Under the pieces are notes generated by a model. It had not been told where the DNA came from. It did no database searches and saw only the letters and a list, made by a program, of their open reading frames with translations. A DNA stretch of 64,000 bases from Streptomyces megasporus (lineage in GTDB: Bacteria; Actinomycetota; Actinomycetes; Streptomycetales; Streptomycetaceae): the NCBI RefSeq assembly GCF_000718985.1, contig NZ_JODL01000014.1:1-64000 (forward strand), written 5' to 3'. This document shows positions 8,192 to 16,809 of this stretch, piece by piece. Within the stretch, counting starts at the first letter, position 1; each line of letters opens with the position of its first letter. Made by a program: the position numbers and the translations under genes.

Positions 8192-9454
8192 TCAGCCGGA
8201 GGCCCGGCAGCACAGGGCGAACAGGACGGTGGCCGCCTCCTCGGGCCGCGTCGGATCGAAGCCGGTGAGCTCGGTGAACCGGCGCAGCCGGTTGAGGACC
8301 GTGTTGCGGTGGCAGTAGAGGGCGCTCGCGGTCTCGGCGACCGACCCGGAGTCGCAGTACGCGGTCACCGTCTCCAGCAGCCGCTCCCGCTCGTGCGGCG
8401 GCAGACGGTCCAGCTCGGAGAGCACCGAGTCGGCCAGCATCCCCGCGATCGGGCCCAGCCCGGTCGCGGCCACCGGCATCCACGCGTCGGTCAGCGCCAC
8501 CGGCCCGTCGGCCTCCGGGCCCAGGCCGACGGCGATCGCCTCCGCGGCGCGGACGACGCCGGGCACGTGGGCCAGACCGTGCGCCACCGGACCCACCGCA
8601 CACGGCACGCCGGCCAACCAGGCCGCCGGCAGGGCGCGGTCGCCGCGCGGGAGCCGGACGACGAGCACCAGCATTCCCTGGTGCTGCTGGAGGTGGAAGA
8701 CCTGGCCGCCCAGCCGGGTCGCGGCGGCCCGCCGCATCGCGTCCTGGGAGGCGGGGGGCGCGATGGCCACCGCGAAGTCGTCCTGCGCGCTCACCCGCAG
8801 CAGCGTCGCCACCCGGGCGACGAGCTGCTGGTCACGGCCGTCGGACGACAGCAGCCGCCCCATCAGCGCGGCCCGTTCCCTCTCCCGCTCCCGGGCCAGC
8901 ACGGCCGCCTCGTCCAGATACCCGGCCTGGACCCGCACGGTGTGGGACTCCACGGCCTCCCACACCCGCACCGCCTCGCGCGTCAGCTCCGACCACTCCT
9001 CGGGCGGGAGCCTCTCCAGGAAGACCGTCCACAGCATCCGGAAGTCCATTCGCACGGCCTGCATCAGCCGCTCCAACGGCACGCCCTGGTGGACGCGGCG
9101 ACGCCCCAACCGGTCGGAGACCTCGCGGAGACCCTCGCGCAGCGGCAGCCCGCCGATCAGCCTGAGCAGGAGTTCGAAGCAGTCGCGGGCGGTGTCGCGC
9201 AGGTCCGCGGCGTCGACGGTGGAGCGGTAGCCGTCGAGGCCGGAGACCTCCGCCACATAGCGCTCGACCAGTTCCTCCACGTGGTCCAGGCAGTCGTGGG
9301 CGAGCCGGTGCAGCCGCTCGGGGACGGCGCTCGCGTCGGGCGCCGGAGAAGTCGCCGAGGCCGGGACGGCGGCCGAGACAGCGGTCGGGACCGGCACCGG
9401 AACGGCGGTGGCGAGAGGGTCCGCCGGGACAGCGGAGAACGGCGGATTGTGCAT
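8192..9454 (-). CDS. PucR/CdaR-type transcriptional regulator
   Basis: Transcription factor of 420 residues. The C-terminal 60 residues hold a PucR-type helix-turn-helix, recognisable by SVAETASALYCHRNTVLNRL, which in the family binds DNA and often senses purine, nitrogen or amino-acid status. The middle resembles the GGDEF-like domain that precedes this helix-turn-helix. The first 45 residues are Ala/Pro/Val-rich low complexity, so the true start may lie farther in. It is divergent from a urease-like operon with a 126-base gap, so control of that operon is the natural hypothesis. PucR proteins regulate purine catabolism in Bacillus; the effector here is unknown. Confidence 0.85.
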   Translation of the reverse strand: MHNPPFSAVPADPLATAVPVPVPTAVSAAVPASATSPAPDASAVPERLHRLAHDCLDHVEELVERYVAEVSGLDGYRSTVDAADLRDTARDCFELLLRLIGGLPLREGLREVSDRLGRRRVHQGVPLERLMQAVRMDFRMLWTVFLERLPPEEWSELTREAVRVWEAVESHTVRVQAGYLDEAAVLARERERERAALMGRLLSSDGRDQQLVARVATLLRVSAQDDFAVAIAPPASQDAMRRAAATRLGGQVFHLQQHQGMLVLVVRLPRGDRALPAAWLAGVPCAVGPVAHGLAHVPGVVRAAEAIAVGLGPEADGPVALTDAWMPVAATGLGPIAGMLADSVLSELDRLPPHERERLLETVTAYCDSGSVAETASALYCHRNTVLNRLRRFTELTGFDPTRPEEAATVLFALCCRASG

Positions 9455-9580
9455 ATGCCCATTATCCGGTACGCATCACGGAGCGTTCCGCCATTGTTCA
9501 ACCCCTTCTCACCAGGCAGCCTGTTGGACATACCCCCAGGCGCGGCGGTCGGCCGCGCATGTCCGAAGGGGAGATCGCCC

Positions 9581-10171
9581 ATGCACCTCACTCCACGCGA
9601 GCAGGAGAGACTCCTGCTGTTCTCGGCCGCCGAACTGGCCCGCAAACGACTTGCCCGCGGCGCGCGGCTCGGCGCGACCGAGGCCATCGCCCTGGTGTGT
9701 GACGAGATCCTGGAGCTGGCCTGGGACGGCACTCCCCTGGAGGAGGTCGTCGAGCGGGCCAAGCACGTCGTCCCCCGCGACCGGCTGCTCCCCGGCGTGC
9801 CCGAGACCGTCCCGAGCATCCAGGTCGAGGCCCTCTTCCCGCACGGCTCCACCCTGGTCCACGTCTCCGAGCCGTTCGGCCCGGCCGACCCCACCGGACC
9901 CGGCGGCTTCCTGGTCGCCGGCGGCGCCGAGGAGGAGACCGAGCTGGCCCCCGGCCGGCCGCGCCGCACCCTGACCGTCACCAACCGCGGCCCGCGGACG
10001 GTCTGGGTCTCCTCCCACTTCCCCCTGGAGGAGGTCAACACCGCCCTGGAGTTCGACCGCGAGGCCGCCCGCGGTCACCGGCTGGACGTCCCGGCCGGCA
10101 CCTCGGTCGAGTTCCCGCCCGGCCGCACCCGCTCCGTCACCCTGGTGGCACGAGGAGGCAGGCAGTCATGA
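9581..10171 (+). CDS. Urease-like gamma/beta fusion subunit
   Basis: Fused small subunits of a urease-type hydrolase, 196 residues. Residues 1-100 match UreA (MHLTPREQERLLLFSAAELA, then VPSIQVEALFPHGSTLV) and about 105-196 match UreB (VNTALEFDREAARGHRLDVPAGT). The canonical UreB segment SHYHFFEVN is replaced by SHFPLEEVN, so the beta part is divergent. The ATG at 9581 has AAGGGGAG 8 bases upstream. It overlaps the alpha-like gene by 4 bases, indicating translational coupling. No ureD, ureE, ureF or ureG gene is nearby, so nickel insertion would need distant genes or another metal. Fusion of gamma and beta is known in other actinomycetes. Confidence 0.88.
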   Translation: MHLTPREQERLLLFSAAELARKRLARGARLGATEAIALVCDEILELAWDGTPLEEVVERAKHVVPRDRLLPGVPETVPSIQVEALFPHGSTLVHVSEPFGPADPTGPGGFLVAGGAEEETELAPGRPRRTLTVTNRGPRTVWVSSHFPLEEVNTALEFDREAARGHRLDVPAGTSVEFPPGRTRSVTLVARGGRQS

Positions 10172-11856
10172 GCCGAATGTCCCGGAGCGCCTATGCCTCC
10201 GTCTACGGCCCCACCACCGGCGACCTGATCCGGCTCGCCGACACCGACCTGTGGGTGCGCGTCGAGGGCGACGACACCGAACCCGGCGAGGAACTGCTCG
10301 GCGGCTGCGGCAAGACCACCCGCGACGGACTGCTGGTCACCGGCCGCGCCCCGCGCGACAGCGCCCTGGACATGGTGATCCTCGGCGTCGTCGTCATGGA
10401 CCCGCTGCTGGGCGTCCGCAAGACCAACATCGGCGTCAAGGACGGCCGGATCGTCGGCGTCGGCCGGGCCGGCAACCCCGAGAACACCGACGGCGTCGAA
10501 CTGGTCGTCGACTCCCACACCGCGATGATCACCGGGGAGGGACTCATCGCCACCCCCGGCATCGTCGACTCCCACGTCCACCTCTCCAGCGCCGAGGTGG
10601 TGCCCGCCGCGCTGGCCGCCGGCGTCACCTCCCTGGTCGGCATGGGCATCGGCGGCGTGTGGGACGTGGGCGCCAACCCCGCGTACAACCTCCACAGCCT
10701 CATCGAGGGCTGGCGCGACGCCCCGATCAACGTGGCGTTCCTGGCCCGCGGCTCCTCCTCCTCTCGGGAGCTGCTGGAGCGCGCCGTCCTCGCCGGGGCC
10801 GGCGGCTTCAAGATCCACGAGGACTGGGGCGCCACCCCGAGGATCGTCGACACCTGCCTGGGCGTCGCCGAGCAGACCGACCTGCCGGTCGCGCTCCACA
10901 CCGACACCCTCAACGAGTCCGGCTACCTCTCCGACACCCTCGACGCCACCCGCGGCCGGACGGTGCACGCCTACCACGTCGAGGGCGGCGGCGGGCACCC
11001 GGACCTGCTGGAGATCGTCTCCCAGCCGCACGTCCTGACCTCCTCCACCACCCCGACCCTGCCGCTCACCCCGGCCACCGTCGCCGAGCTGCTGCCGATG
11101 ACGATGACCGTCCACCGCGGCCACCACGGCGTGCCCAGCGACGTGTCCATCGCCGCGAGCCGGGTGCGCGAGCACGCCATCGCCGCCGAGAACGCCCTCC
11201 ACGACCTGGGCGCGATCAGCATCGTCAACTCCGACTCCATGGGCATGGGACGGATCGCCGAGACCGCCCGCCGCACCTGGCAGCTCGCCCACGTCCAGGC
11301 CCACCTGGCGGGCGAGACGGGACCGGACTTCGTCAACAACGAGCGGGTGCTGCGCTACCTCGCCAAGGTCACGCTCAACCCCGCCATCGCCCACGGCATG
11401 GCCCACGAGGTGGGCTCCCTGCGCCCCGGCTCCATCGCCGATGTCGTCCTGTGGCGGCCGGCGACCTTCGGCGCCCAGCCCGAACTGGTGCTGAAGTCCG
11501 GATTCGTCGCCTGGGGCCTGACCGGCTCCGGCTCCGGCTCCACCCGGCTCACCCAACCGCGCGTGATGAAGCCCTACTTCGGCGGCCTGGGCGGGGCACC
11601 GCGCCGGCTGTCCACCGTCTTCGTCTCCTCCGCGTGCCTGGAGGACCGCGCCGCGGTCGACGCGCTGCCCCGCGGGGTGCGCTACACCGCCCTGCGCGAC
11701 AGCCGCGGCCTGACCAGGGCCGACATGGTCGCCAACACCGCCGTGCCGGACGTGCGGGTACCCACCACACCCGACGCGGTCCACATCGACGGCCGCCCCG
11801 TCGACATCCACCACGCCGCCGAACTGCCGCTGACCCGGCTCCAGAACCTCGCCTGA
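10168..11856 (+). CDS. Urease alpha-like amidohydrolase (non-canonical)
   Basis: Catalytic-subunit homolog of urease, 562 residues. All metal ligands are in place: H136 and H138 (DSHVH), carbamylated-lysine position K215 with H217 (FKIHEDWG), H244, H270 and D356 (NSDSMGMG). The mobile-flap sequence MVCHHLD of true ureases is MTVHRGHHG here, so the flap cysteine is missing; a histidine at 319 or 320 may replace the catalytic flap histidine. The start overlaps the gamma/beta gene by 4 bases. Substrate could be urea or another small amide or ureide; the adjacent amidohydrolase and transporter favour a catabolic module. Calling it plain urease would overstate the evidence. Confidence 0.85.
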   Translation: MSRMSRSAYASVYGPTTGDLIRLADTDLWVRVEGDDTEPGEELLGGCGKTTRDGLLVTGRAPRDSALDMVILGVVVMDPLLGVRKTNIGVKDGRIVGVGRAGNPENTDGVELVVDSHTAMITGEGLIATPGIVDSHVHLSSAEVVPAALAAGVTSLVGMGIGGVWDVGANPAYNLHSLIEGWRDAPINVAFLARGSSSSRELLERAVLAGAGGFKIHEDWGATPRIVDTCLGVAEQTDLPVALHTDTLNESGYLSDTLDATRGRTVHAYHVEGGGGHPDLLEIVSQPHVLTSSTTPTLPLTPATVAELLPMTMTVHRGHHGVPSDVSIAASRVREHAIAAENALHDLGAISIVNSDSMGMGRIAETARRTWQLAHVQAHLAGETGPDFVNNERVLRYLAKVTLNPAIAHGMAHEVGSLRPGSIADVVLWRPATFGAQPELVLKSGFVAWGLTGSGSGSTRLTQPRVMKPYFGGLGGAPRRLSTVFVSSACLEDRAAVDALPRGVRYTALRDSRGLTRADMVANTAVPDVRVPTTPDAVHIDGRPVDIHHAAELPLTRLQNLA

Positions 11857-11885
11857 CGCCCGCGGCCCGCCCGAAAAGACCCGAC

Positions 11886-13559
11886 ATGCTCGATCTGAAA
11901 CTCGTCAACGCCCGCATCCGCACGGTCGACGACGACCACCCCCGCGCCCACGCCCTCGGCGTCCTCCACGGCCGGATCGTCGGCCTCGACGCCACGGTCG
12001 CGGACCTGCCCGCCCGCACCACCGTGGACTGCCGCGGCGCGGTCGTCGTCCCCGGCTTCGGCGACGCCCACAACCACATGGCCTGGTTCGGCCAGTCCCT
12101 GGACGAACTCGACCTGTCCGACGCCGGCACCCTGGAGCAGGTGTACGACGCCGTCGCCCGCCGCGCCGCCGCCCTCCCCGCCGACGCCTGGGTCGTGGGC
12201 TCCGGCTACGACGACACCGTCATGGGCGGCCACCCGCACCGCGAGGCGCTCGACCGCGCCGGCGGCGGCAGGCCCGTGTGGCTCAAGCACCGCTCGGGCC
12301 ACATGTGCGCCGTCAGCGGCGAAGTGCTGCGGCTCGCGGGCGTCCTGGACGGCGCCACCGCCGACCCCGAGGGCGGAGTCGTCGTCCGCGACGCCTCCGG
12401 CGTCCCCACCGGACTCCTCCAGGAGCGCGCCCAGTCCCTGGTGACCGGGCTCGTCATGCCCTACCCGGTGGCCGAGCTCGCCGACGCCATCGGCCGGGCG
12501 AGCGCCGTCTACGCCTCCGAGGGCCTCACCCAGGTCACCGAGGCCGGCATCGGACGCGGCCTGATCGGCCGCAGTCCCGTGGAGGCCGCCGCGTACCAGC
12601 TCGCCCGCGAACGGGGCACCCTGCGCACCCGCGTCGAGCTGATGGTCGCCGCCGACAACCTCCACCCGCTCGACGCGCACCACGACGACGGCATCACCAC
12701 CGGCATCGACCTCGGCCTGCGCTCCGGCTTCGGCGACGACCGGCTGCGGATCGGCCCGATGAAGATCTGGCTGGACGGCTCGCTCATCGGCCGCACCGCC
12801 ACCGTCACCGAACCCTTCTGCGGGCACGACCACTCCACCGGCGTCTACCAGAACGACCCCGACGAGATGCGCCGGCTCGTGGTCGCCGCCCACCGCGCCG
12901 GCTGGCGGATCGCCGCCCACGCCATCGGCGACGCCGCCGTCGACCTCGCCCTCGACGCCTTCGACGAGGCCCGGCGCACCGCACCGCGCCCCGGAGTGCG
13001 CCACCGCATCGAGCACTCCGGCGTCGTCCGCCCCGACCAGTTGAAGCGCTACGCCGAACTGGAGGTGACGCCCGTGCCGCAGGCCCATTTCCTGTACGCG
13101 GTGGGCGACACCATGGCCGAGGCCCTCGGCCCCGAGCGGACCCCCTGGATGTACCGCCACAAGTCCTTCCTCGACCACGGCCTGCGCGTCCCCGGCAGCT
13201 CGGACCGCCCGGTCGCCCCGGGCGCCCCGCTGCTGGGCATGCAGTCCATGGTCGAACGGCTCAGCCGGGACGGCGCGGTACTCGGCCCGGACGAACGGGT
13301 CACCGCCGAACAGGCCCTGCGCGCCTACACCATCGACGCCGCATGGGCCGGCCACGACGAGGACCGGCGGGGCAGCCTCACCCCCGGCAAGCTGGCCGAC
13401 CTCGTCCTGCTGTCCGACGACCCCGTGGAGATCGACAGCGGCCGAATCGGCGCCATCGACGTACTCGCCACCTTCGTGGCGGGCGAGTGCGTGCACGGCG
13501 CCGACTCACTCGGGACCGTCGCGTCCGTGACCGGCCCCCTCCCCCAGGCCGGCGTCTGA
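11886..13559 (+). CDS. YtcJ-like metal-dependent amidohydrolase
   Basis: Amidohydrolase superfamily enzyme (Amidohydro_3/YtcJ), 557 residues, predicted to hydrolyse an amide or similar bond with one or two metal ions. The N-terminal strand region leads into GFGDAHNHMA, the paired histidines of the first metal site. Further family marks are IGPMKIWLDGSL (lysine), HAIGDAAVDLALDAF, RIEHSGVV and the C-terminal GSLTPGKLADLVLLS. It follows the urease alpha-like gene by 29 bases with only a weak AAAAGA ribosome site, so it belongs to the same operon. Substrate is not predictable from the sequence; a step adjacent to the urease-like reaction is inferred. Confidence 0.87.
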   Translation: MLDLKLVNARIRTVDDDHPRAHALGVLHGRIVGLDATVADLPARTTVDCRGAVVVPGFGDAHNHMAWFGQSLDELDLSDAGTLEQVYDAVARRAAALPADAWVVGSGYDDTVMGGHPHREALDRAGGGRPVWLKHRSGHMCAVSGEVLRLAGVLDGATADPEGGVVVRDASGVPTGLLQERAQSLVTGLVMPYPVAELADAIGRASAVYASEGLTQVTEAGIGRGLIGRSPVEAAAYQLARERGTLRTRVELMVAADNLHPLDAHHDDGITTGIDLGLRSGFGDDRLRIGPMKIWLDGSLIGRTATVTEPFCGHDHSTGVYQNDPDEMRRLVVAAHRAGWRIAAHAIGDAAVDLALDAFDEARRTAPRPGVRHRIEHSGVVRPDQLKRYAELEVTPVPQAHFLYAVGDTMAEALGPERTPWMYRHKSFLDHGLRVPGSSDRPVAPGAPLLGMQSMVERLSRDGAVLGPDERVTAEQALRAYTIDAAWAGHDEDRRGSLTPGKLADLVLLSDDPVEIDSGRIGAIDVLATFVAGECVHGADSLGTVASVTGPLPQAGV

Positions 13560-13587
13560 CGGCCGCACGCAAGGAGCACTACAGGAC

Positions 13588-14934
13588 ATGAGCAAGCTGG
13601 AACACGCCGCGGGCACCGCCTCGGGCGGCCCGAACGGCACCGAGAAGGTGGTGGTCACCGAGAAGGAAGCGGGCCGCGTCGCCTTCGCGTCCTTCGTCGG
13701 TACGGCCCTGGAGTGGTACGACTACTACCTCTTCGGCACCGCCGCCGCCATCGTCTTCAACCGGCTGTACTTCACCTCCCTGAATCCCACGGCCGCCACC
13801 CTCGCCGCCTTCGCCACCTTCGGCGTCGGCTTCGTGGCCCGTCCCGTCGGCGCCGTGATCTTCGGCTGGCTGGGAGACCGCATCGGCCGCCGGCCCGCCC
13901 TGCTCATCACCGTGGTGTTGATCGGCGTCGCCACCGGCCTCATCGGTCTGCTGCCCGGCTACGCCGCCATCGGCATCGCCGCGCCGCTGCTGCTGGTCCT
14001 GTTGCGCCTGCTGCAGGGCATCGCGGTCGGCGGCGAGTGGGGCGGCGCCGTCACCCTGGCCGTGGAGCACGCGCCACCGGCGAAGCGCGGACGGTACGCC
14101 GCCCTGCCCCAGGTCGGCTCCCCGGTCGGCACCCTGCTCTCCTCCGGCGCCTTCTCCCTGGTGCTGCTGCTGCCCAAGGACTCCTTCGACTCCTGGGGCT
14201 GGCGCCTGCCGTTCCTGGCCGCCTTCCCGCTGCTGCTCGTCGCCGTCTACATCCGCCGCAAGGTGGAGGAGTCGCCGCTCTTCGAGGAGCTGCTCAAGCA
14301 GGACGAGCGCGCCAAGATCCCGGCGGTGGACGTCTTCCGGACCGCCTGGCGCCGGCTGTTGGTCGCCATCACCTCGGCCCTGCTGGGCGTCGGCGGCTTC
14401 TACATCATGACCACCTTCGTGATCAGCTACGGCGCCGACACCCTGGGGCTGTCGCGGAGCCTGATGGTCAACGCCACCCTTGTCGCGGCCGTCTTCCAGA
14501 TCGCGGTGATCCTGTACATGGGCCGGGTGGCGGAGCGGATCGGCCCCGGCCGGGTCACCCTCTGGGGCGGTGCCGCCACCGCGCTGCTCGCCTTCCCGCT
14601 CTTCTGGCTGATCGACACCAAGAGTCCGCTGCTGGTCGTGTTCGCGGTGGCGCTCGGCATCGCCGTGCTCTCCGTGGCGTACGCCGTCTCCGGCGCCCTG
14701 CTCACCGAGCTGTTCCCGGCGCACCTCCGCTACAGCGGCGTGGCCCTGGCGTACAACCTGGCGGGCGCCCTCACCGGCTTCCTGCCCTTCGTCGCCACCG
14801 CGCTGCTGGACACCAGCGGCGGCGCGTCCTGGCCGGTCTCCCTGCTGTTGGCCGCCCTGGCCCTGCTCACCGCGCTCGGCGGCTTCCTCGGCGAGCGGAT
14901 GCGGGTGAAGGACAACGTGGCCACCGCGGCCTGA
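13588..14934 (+). CDS. MHS-family MFS transporter
   Basis: Twelve-helix proton symporter of the metabolite:H+ symporter type (ShiA/ProP-like), 448 residues. Family signs are GTALEWYDYYLFGTAAA near residue 38, the loop motif GWLGDRIGRRPAL, and LLRLLQGIAVGGEWGGA. The ATG at 13588 has AAGGAG 11 bases upstream. As the last gene of the urease-like operon, it probably imports the substrate of the hydrolases; this is inferred from position, because MHS carriers transport diverse organic acids and betaines. A strong hairpin follows. Confidence 0.9.
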   Translation: MSKLEHAAGTASGGPNGTEKVVVTEKEAGRVAFASFVGTALEWYDYYLFGTAAAIVFNRLYFTSLNPTAATLAAFATFGVGFVARPVGAVIFGWLGDRIGRRPALLITVVLIGVATGLIGLLPGYAAIGIAAPLLLVLLRLLQGIAVGGEWGGAVTLAVEHAPPAKRGRYAALPQVGSPVGTLLSSGAFSLVLLLPKDSFDSWGWRLPFLAAFPLLLVAVYIRRKVEESPLFEELLKQDERAKIPAVDVFRTAWRRLLVAITSALLGVGGFYIMTTFVISYGADTLGLSRSLMVNATLVAAVFQIAVILYMGRVAERIGPGRVTLWGGAATALLAFPLFWLIDTKSPLLVVFAVALGIAVLSVAYAVSGALLTELFPAHLRYSGVALAYNLAGALTGFLPFVATALLDTSGGASWPVSLLLAALALLTALGGFLGERMRVKDNVATAA

Positions 14935-14948
14935 CCCGCCCCTCCACC

Positions 14949-14984
14949 CTGTCGACGTCCCTGTCGACGCCCCTGTCGACGACG
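14949..14984. repeat. Three tandem 12-bp repeats
   Basis: Three units of CTGTCGACGNNN in direct tandem between the transporter stop and the terminator stem. They contain SalI-type GTCGAC palindromes; no function is apparent. Confidence 0.8.
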
Positions 14985-15019
14985 AGGGCCCCGGCCGTTT
15001 CCGGGCCGGGGCCCTCGTC
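14981..15019. terminator. Bidirectional terminator between convergent operons
   Basis: Perfect 16-bp stem (14981-14996 with 15004-15019), loop GTTTCCG, centred between the transporter and the convergent phosphoribosyltransferase gene. CGTTTCCTCT follows on the plus strand. Confidence 0.88.
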
Positions 15020-15034
15020 ACGTTTCCTCTCCGC

Positions 15035-15532
15035 TCAGGAGTCCAGGACCTGTCCGTCCCGCCGCACCACGGGCGGCTGGACGGACCACGGGAAGTTGAT
15101 CCAACGGTCGGTGCGCTTCCACACGTACTCGCACTTCACCAGCGACTGCGGCTTCTCGTAGACCACCGCGGACCGCACCTCGGCCACGTGCTCGGAGCAG
15201 AAGTCGTGCACCAGCTTGAGCGTCTTGCCGGTGTCGGCGACGTCGTCGGCGACGAGGATCCTCTTCTCGCGCAGGTCGACGAGGTTGGGAACCGGCGGGA
15301 GCATGACGGGCATCTCCAGCGTCTCGCCCACACCGGTGTAGAACTCCACGTTCATGACGTGCAGGTTCTTCACGTCGAGGGCGTATCCGAGCCCTCCGGC
15401 GACGAACAGCCCACCGCGCGCGATGGACAGGATCATGTCCGGCTCGTACCCGTCGTCCGCGATCTCCTGCGCCAGCTCCCGGATCGCCCGTCCGAAGAGC
15501 TCGTACGTCAGGTTCTCCCGCTCCTGGCTCAT
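15035..15532 (-). CDS. Purine-type phosphoribosyltransferase
   Basis: Type I phosphoribosyltransferase of 165 residues transferring a phosphoribosyl group from PRPP to a nucleobase. The PRPP-binding loop ILVADDVADTGKTL spans residues 92-105. MILSIARGGLFVAGGL near the N-terminus is the typical core strand. The length and C-terminal WINFPW segment resemble xanthine-guanine (Gpt-like) enzymes of actinomycetes. It starts 16 bases after the dCTP deaminase gene ends, so the two form a nucleotide-metabolism operon. The exact base is not determined by visible motifs. No clear ribosome site precedes the ATG beyond purine-rich GAGAGATCGAGG. Confidence 0.85.
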   Translation of the reverse strand: MSQERENLTYELFGRAIRELAQEIADDGYEPDMILSIARGGLFVAGGLGYALDVKNLHVMNVEFYTGVGETLEMPVMLPPVPNLVDLREKRILVADDVADTGKTLKLVHDFCSEHVAEVRSAVVYEKPQSLVKCEYVWKRTDRWINFPWSVQPPVVRRDGQVLDS

Positions 15533-15548
15533 GCGCCTCGATCTCTCC

Positions 15549-16124
15549 TCAGATCTGCGTGCGGTGGAAGTTCAGGTAGGACCGCGAGGGCGTCGGCCCG
15601 CGCTGTCCCTGGTAACGGGAGCCGTACCGGGCGGAACCGTACGGGTGCTCGGCGGGCGAGGTGAGCCGGAACATGCACAACTGCCCGATCTTCATTCCGG
15701 GCCAGAGCTTCATGGGCAGCGTCGCCACGTTCGACAGCTCCAGCGTCACGTGCCCGGAGAAGCCGGGGTCGATGAACCCGGCGGTGGAGTGCGTCAGCAG
15801 GCCCAGCCGTCCCAGCGAGCTCTTGCCCTCGAGCCGGGAGGCGATGTCGTCGGGGAGCGTGACGACCTCGTACGTGGAGGCGAGCACGAACTCGCCCGGA
15901 TGCAGGATGAACGGCTCGTCCCCCTCCGGCTCCACCACCCGCGTCAGGTCGGGCTGCTCGACGGCCGGGTCGATGTGGGGGTAGCGGTGGTTCTCGAACA
16001 CCCGGAAGAAGCGGTCCAGCCGTACGTCGATGCTGGAGGGCTGCACCATCGCCGGGTCGTACGGATCGATCCTCACCCGTCCGGCGTCGATCTCTGCCCG
16101 GATGTCCTTGTCTGAGAGAAGCAC
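15549..16124 (-). CDS. dcd: dCTP deaminase
   Basis: Deaminates dCTP to dUTP, feeding dTMP synthesis in the cytosol. The 191-residue length equals that of actinomycete Dcd. [19 protein letters not shown] opens the protein, the trimer active-site segment [22 protein letters not shown] spans 101-122 in two pieces of the family signature, and the catalytic glutamate is E129 in VTLEL. The GTG at 16124 is chosen because it gives the conserved N-terminus; upstream in-frame ATGs add an unrelated Arg/Gly-rich extension. Transcribed with the phosphoribosyltransferase gene downstream. Whether it is mono- or bifunctional (with dUTPase activity) cannot be told. Confidence 0.95.
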   Translation of the reverse strand: MLLSDKDIRAEIDAGRVRIDPYDPAMVQPSSIDVRLDRFFRVFENHRYPHIDPAVEQPDLTRVVEPEGDEPFILHPGEFVLASTYEVVTLPDDIASRLEGKSSLGRLGLLTHSTAGFIDPGFSGHVTLELSNVATLPMKLWPGMKIGQLCMFRLTSPAEHPYGSARYGSRYQGQRGPTPSRSYLNFHRTQI

Positions 16125-16257
16125 GTCCCGAGCGTACAGACCACGGACCCGACGCCTCCGCACCGGGCCCGTGGTCCCACCTCGGCTCATCCCGCCTCGG
16201 CTCATCCCGCCGCGCTACCGTCGCGTGCCGGCGCCTCGGCGTTCCCCGGCGGCCGGC

Positions 16258-16425
16258 TCAGCGCTTGACGGCGCGGGCCACCGGAACGGCCTGCCGCAGC
16301 CGCGCGCACCGCGGACACCGCAGCAACCGGCCGGGACCGATCCGGCTGGAGCCGAGATTCTGCATCGGGAACGTCGAGGTGCTGAACACGTGCCCTTCGG
16401 CACACCGAACGACGGTGGATTCCAT
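16258..16425 (-). CDS. Zinc-ribbon-like microprotein
   Basis: Small 55-residue cytosolic protein of unknown role. C8-x3-H12 (CAEGH) and C37-x2-C40 (CPRC) could form one zinc site. The ATG at 16425 is preceded by GGGAAGAGG, while an earlier in-frame ATG at 16464 would add 13 unlikely residues. Proteins of this appearance occur near dcd in streptomycetes as far as I recall, but that is memory, not a search. It is transcribed toward dcd with a 133-base gap. Confidence 0.6.
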   Translation of the reverse strand: MESTVVRCAEGHVFSTSTFPMQNLGSSRIGPGRLLRCPRCARLRQAVPVARAVKR

Positions 16426-16557
16426 CGCTTGCCTCTTCCCATGTACGTGGACGACGAAAGCCACATTAGGGGATCAAGCGGACTGCTCCATCACCCGGCA
16501 CTCCACCCACCGTACGCCTCAACTCCCTTCCCCCGCTTCCCCCGACCACACCGCCAA

Positions 16558-16603
16558 CCCCCGGCGCACACAGCAAAAAGACCCCACGGCTGTGCGCCGG
16601 GGG
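16558..16603. terminator. Hairpin upstream of tRNA-Gly
   Basis: 13-bp perfect stem (16558-16570 with 16591-16603, CCCCCGGCGCACA) and a 20-base loop containing AAAAAG. It lies between the divergent microprotein gene and the tRNA promoter and could insulate the two or fold in the tRNA leader. Confidence 0.5.
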
Positions 16604-16615
16604 TCCGAGATGCGG

Positions 16616-16621
16616 TACAGT
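16616..16621 (+). promoter_or_regulatory. Candidate -10 box of the tRNA-Gly gene
   Basis: TACAGT 36 bases before the tRNA 5' end resembles a vegetative -10 element; no convincing -35 partner. Confidence 0.4.
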
Positions 16622-16656
16622 GTGGCTCGATGAGCAACGATGATCGTTCGCTCCTC

Positions 16657-16730
16657 GCGGGTGTAGTTTAATGGTAGAACATGAGCTTCCCAAGCTCAGA
16701 GCGCGGGTTCGATTCCCGTCACCCGCTCCA
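16657..16730 (+). tRNA. tRNA-Gly (anticodon CCC)
   Basis: Cloverleaf folds cleanly: acceptor GCGGGTG (16657-16663) pairs with CACCCGC (16720-16726), the anticodon stem is TGAGC/GCTCA with loop TTCCCAA, so the anticodon is CCC reading GGG. The T arm contains GGTTCGATTCC and the D arm AGTTTAATGGTAGAAC. A discriminator T is followed by an encoded CCA (16728-16730). Confidence 0.97.
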
Positions 16731-16735
16731 CGACG

Positions 16736-16772
16736 AAGGCCCGGGTCGGCGACCTGGGCCTTGCTTTGTTGC
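16736..16772 (+). terminator. Terminator of tRNA-Gly
   Basis: 12-bp stem AAGGCCCGGGTC with GACCTGGGCCTT (one G-T wobble), loop GGC, then the T-rich TGCTTTGTTG. Directly follows the tRNA. Confidence 0.85.
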
Positions 16773-16809
16773 CCGCAGGAGACGTGGCGCTCCGGGGAGA
16801 GGTGGCGTG

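Noticed and set aside
10168..11856. Assigning ureC with certainty
   Set aside because: The flap lacks the cysteine and accessory genes are absent, so the symbol would imply a function that is not supported.
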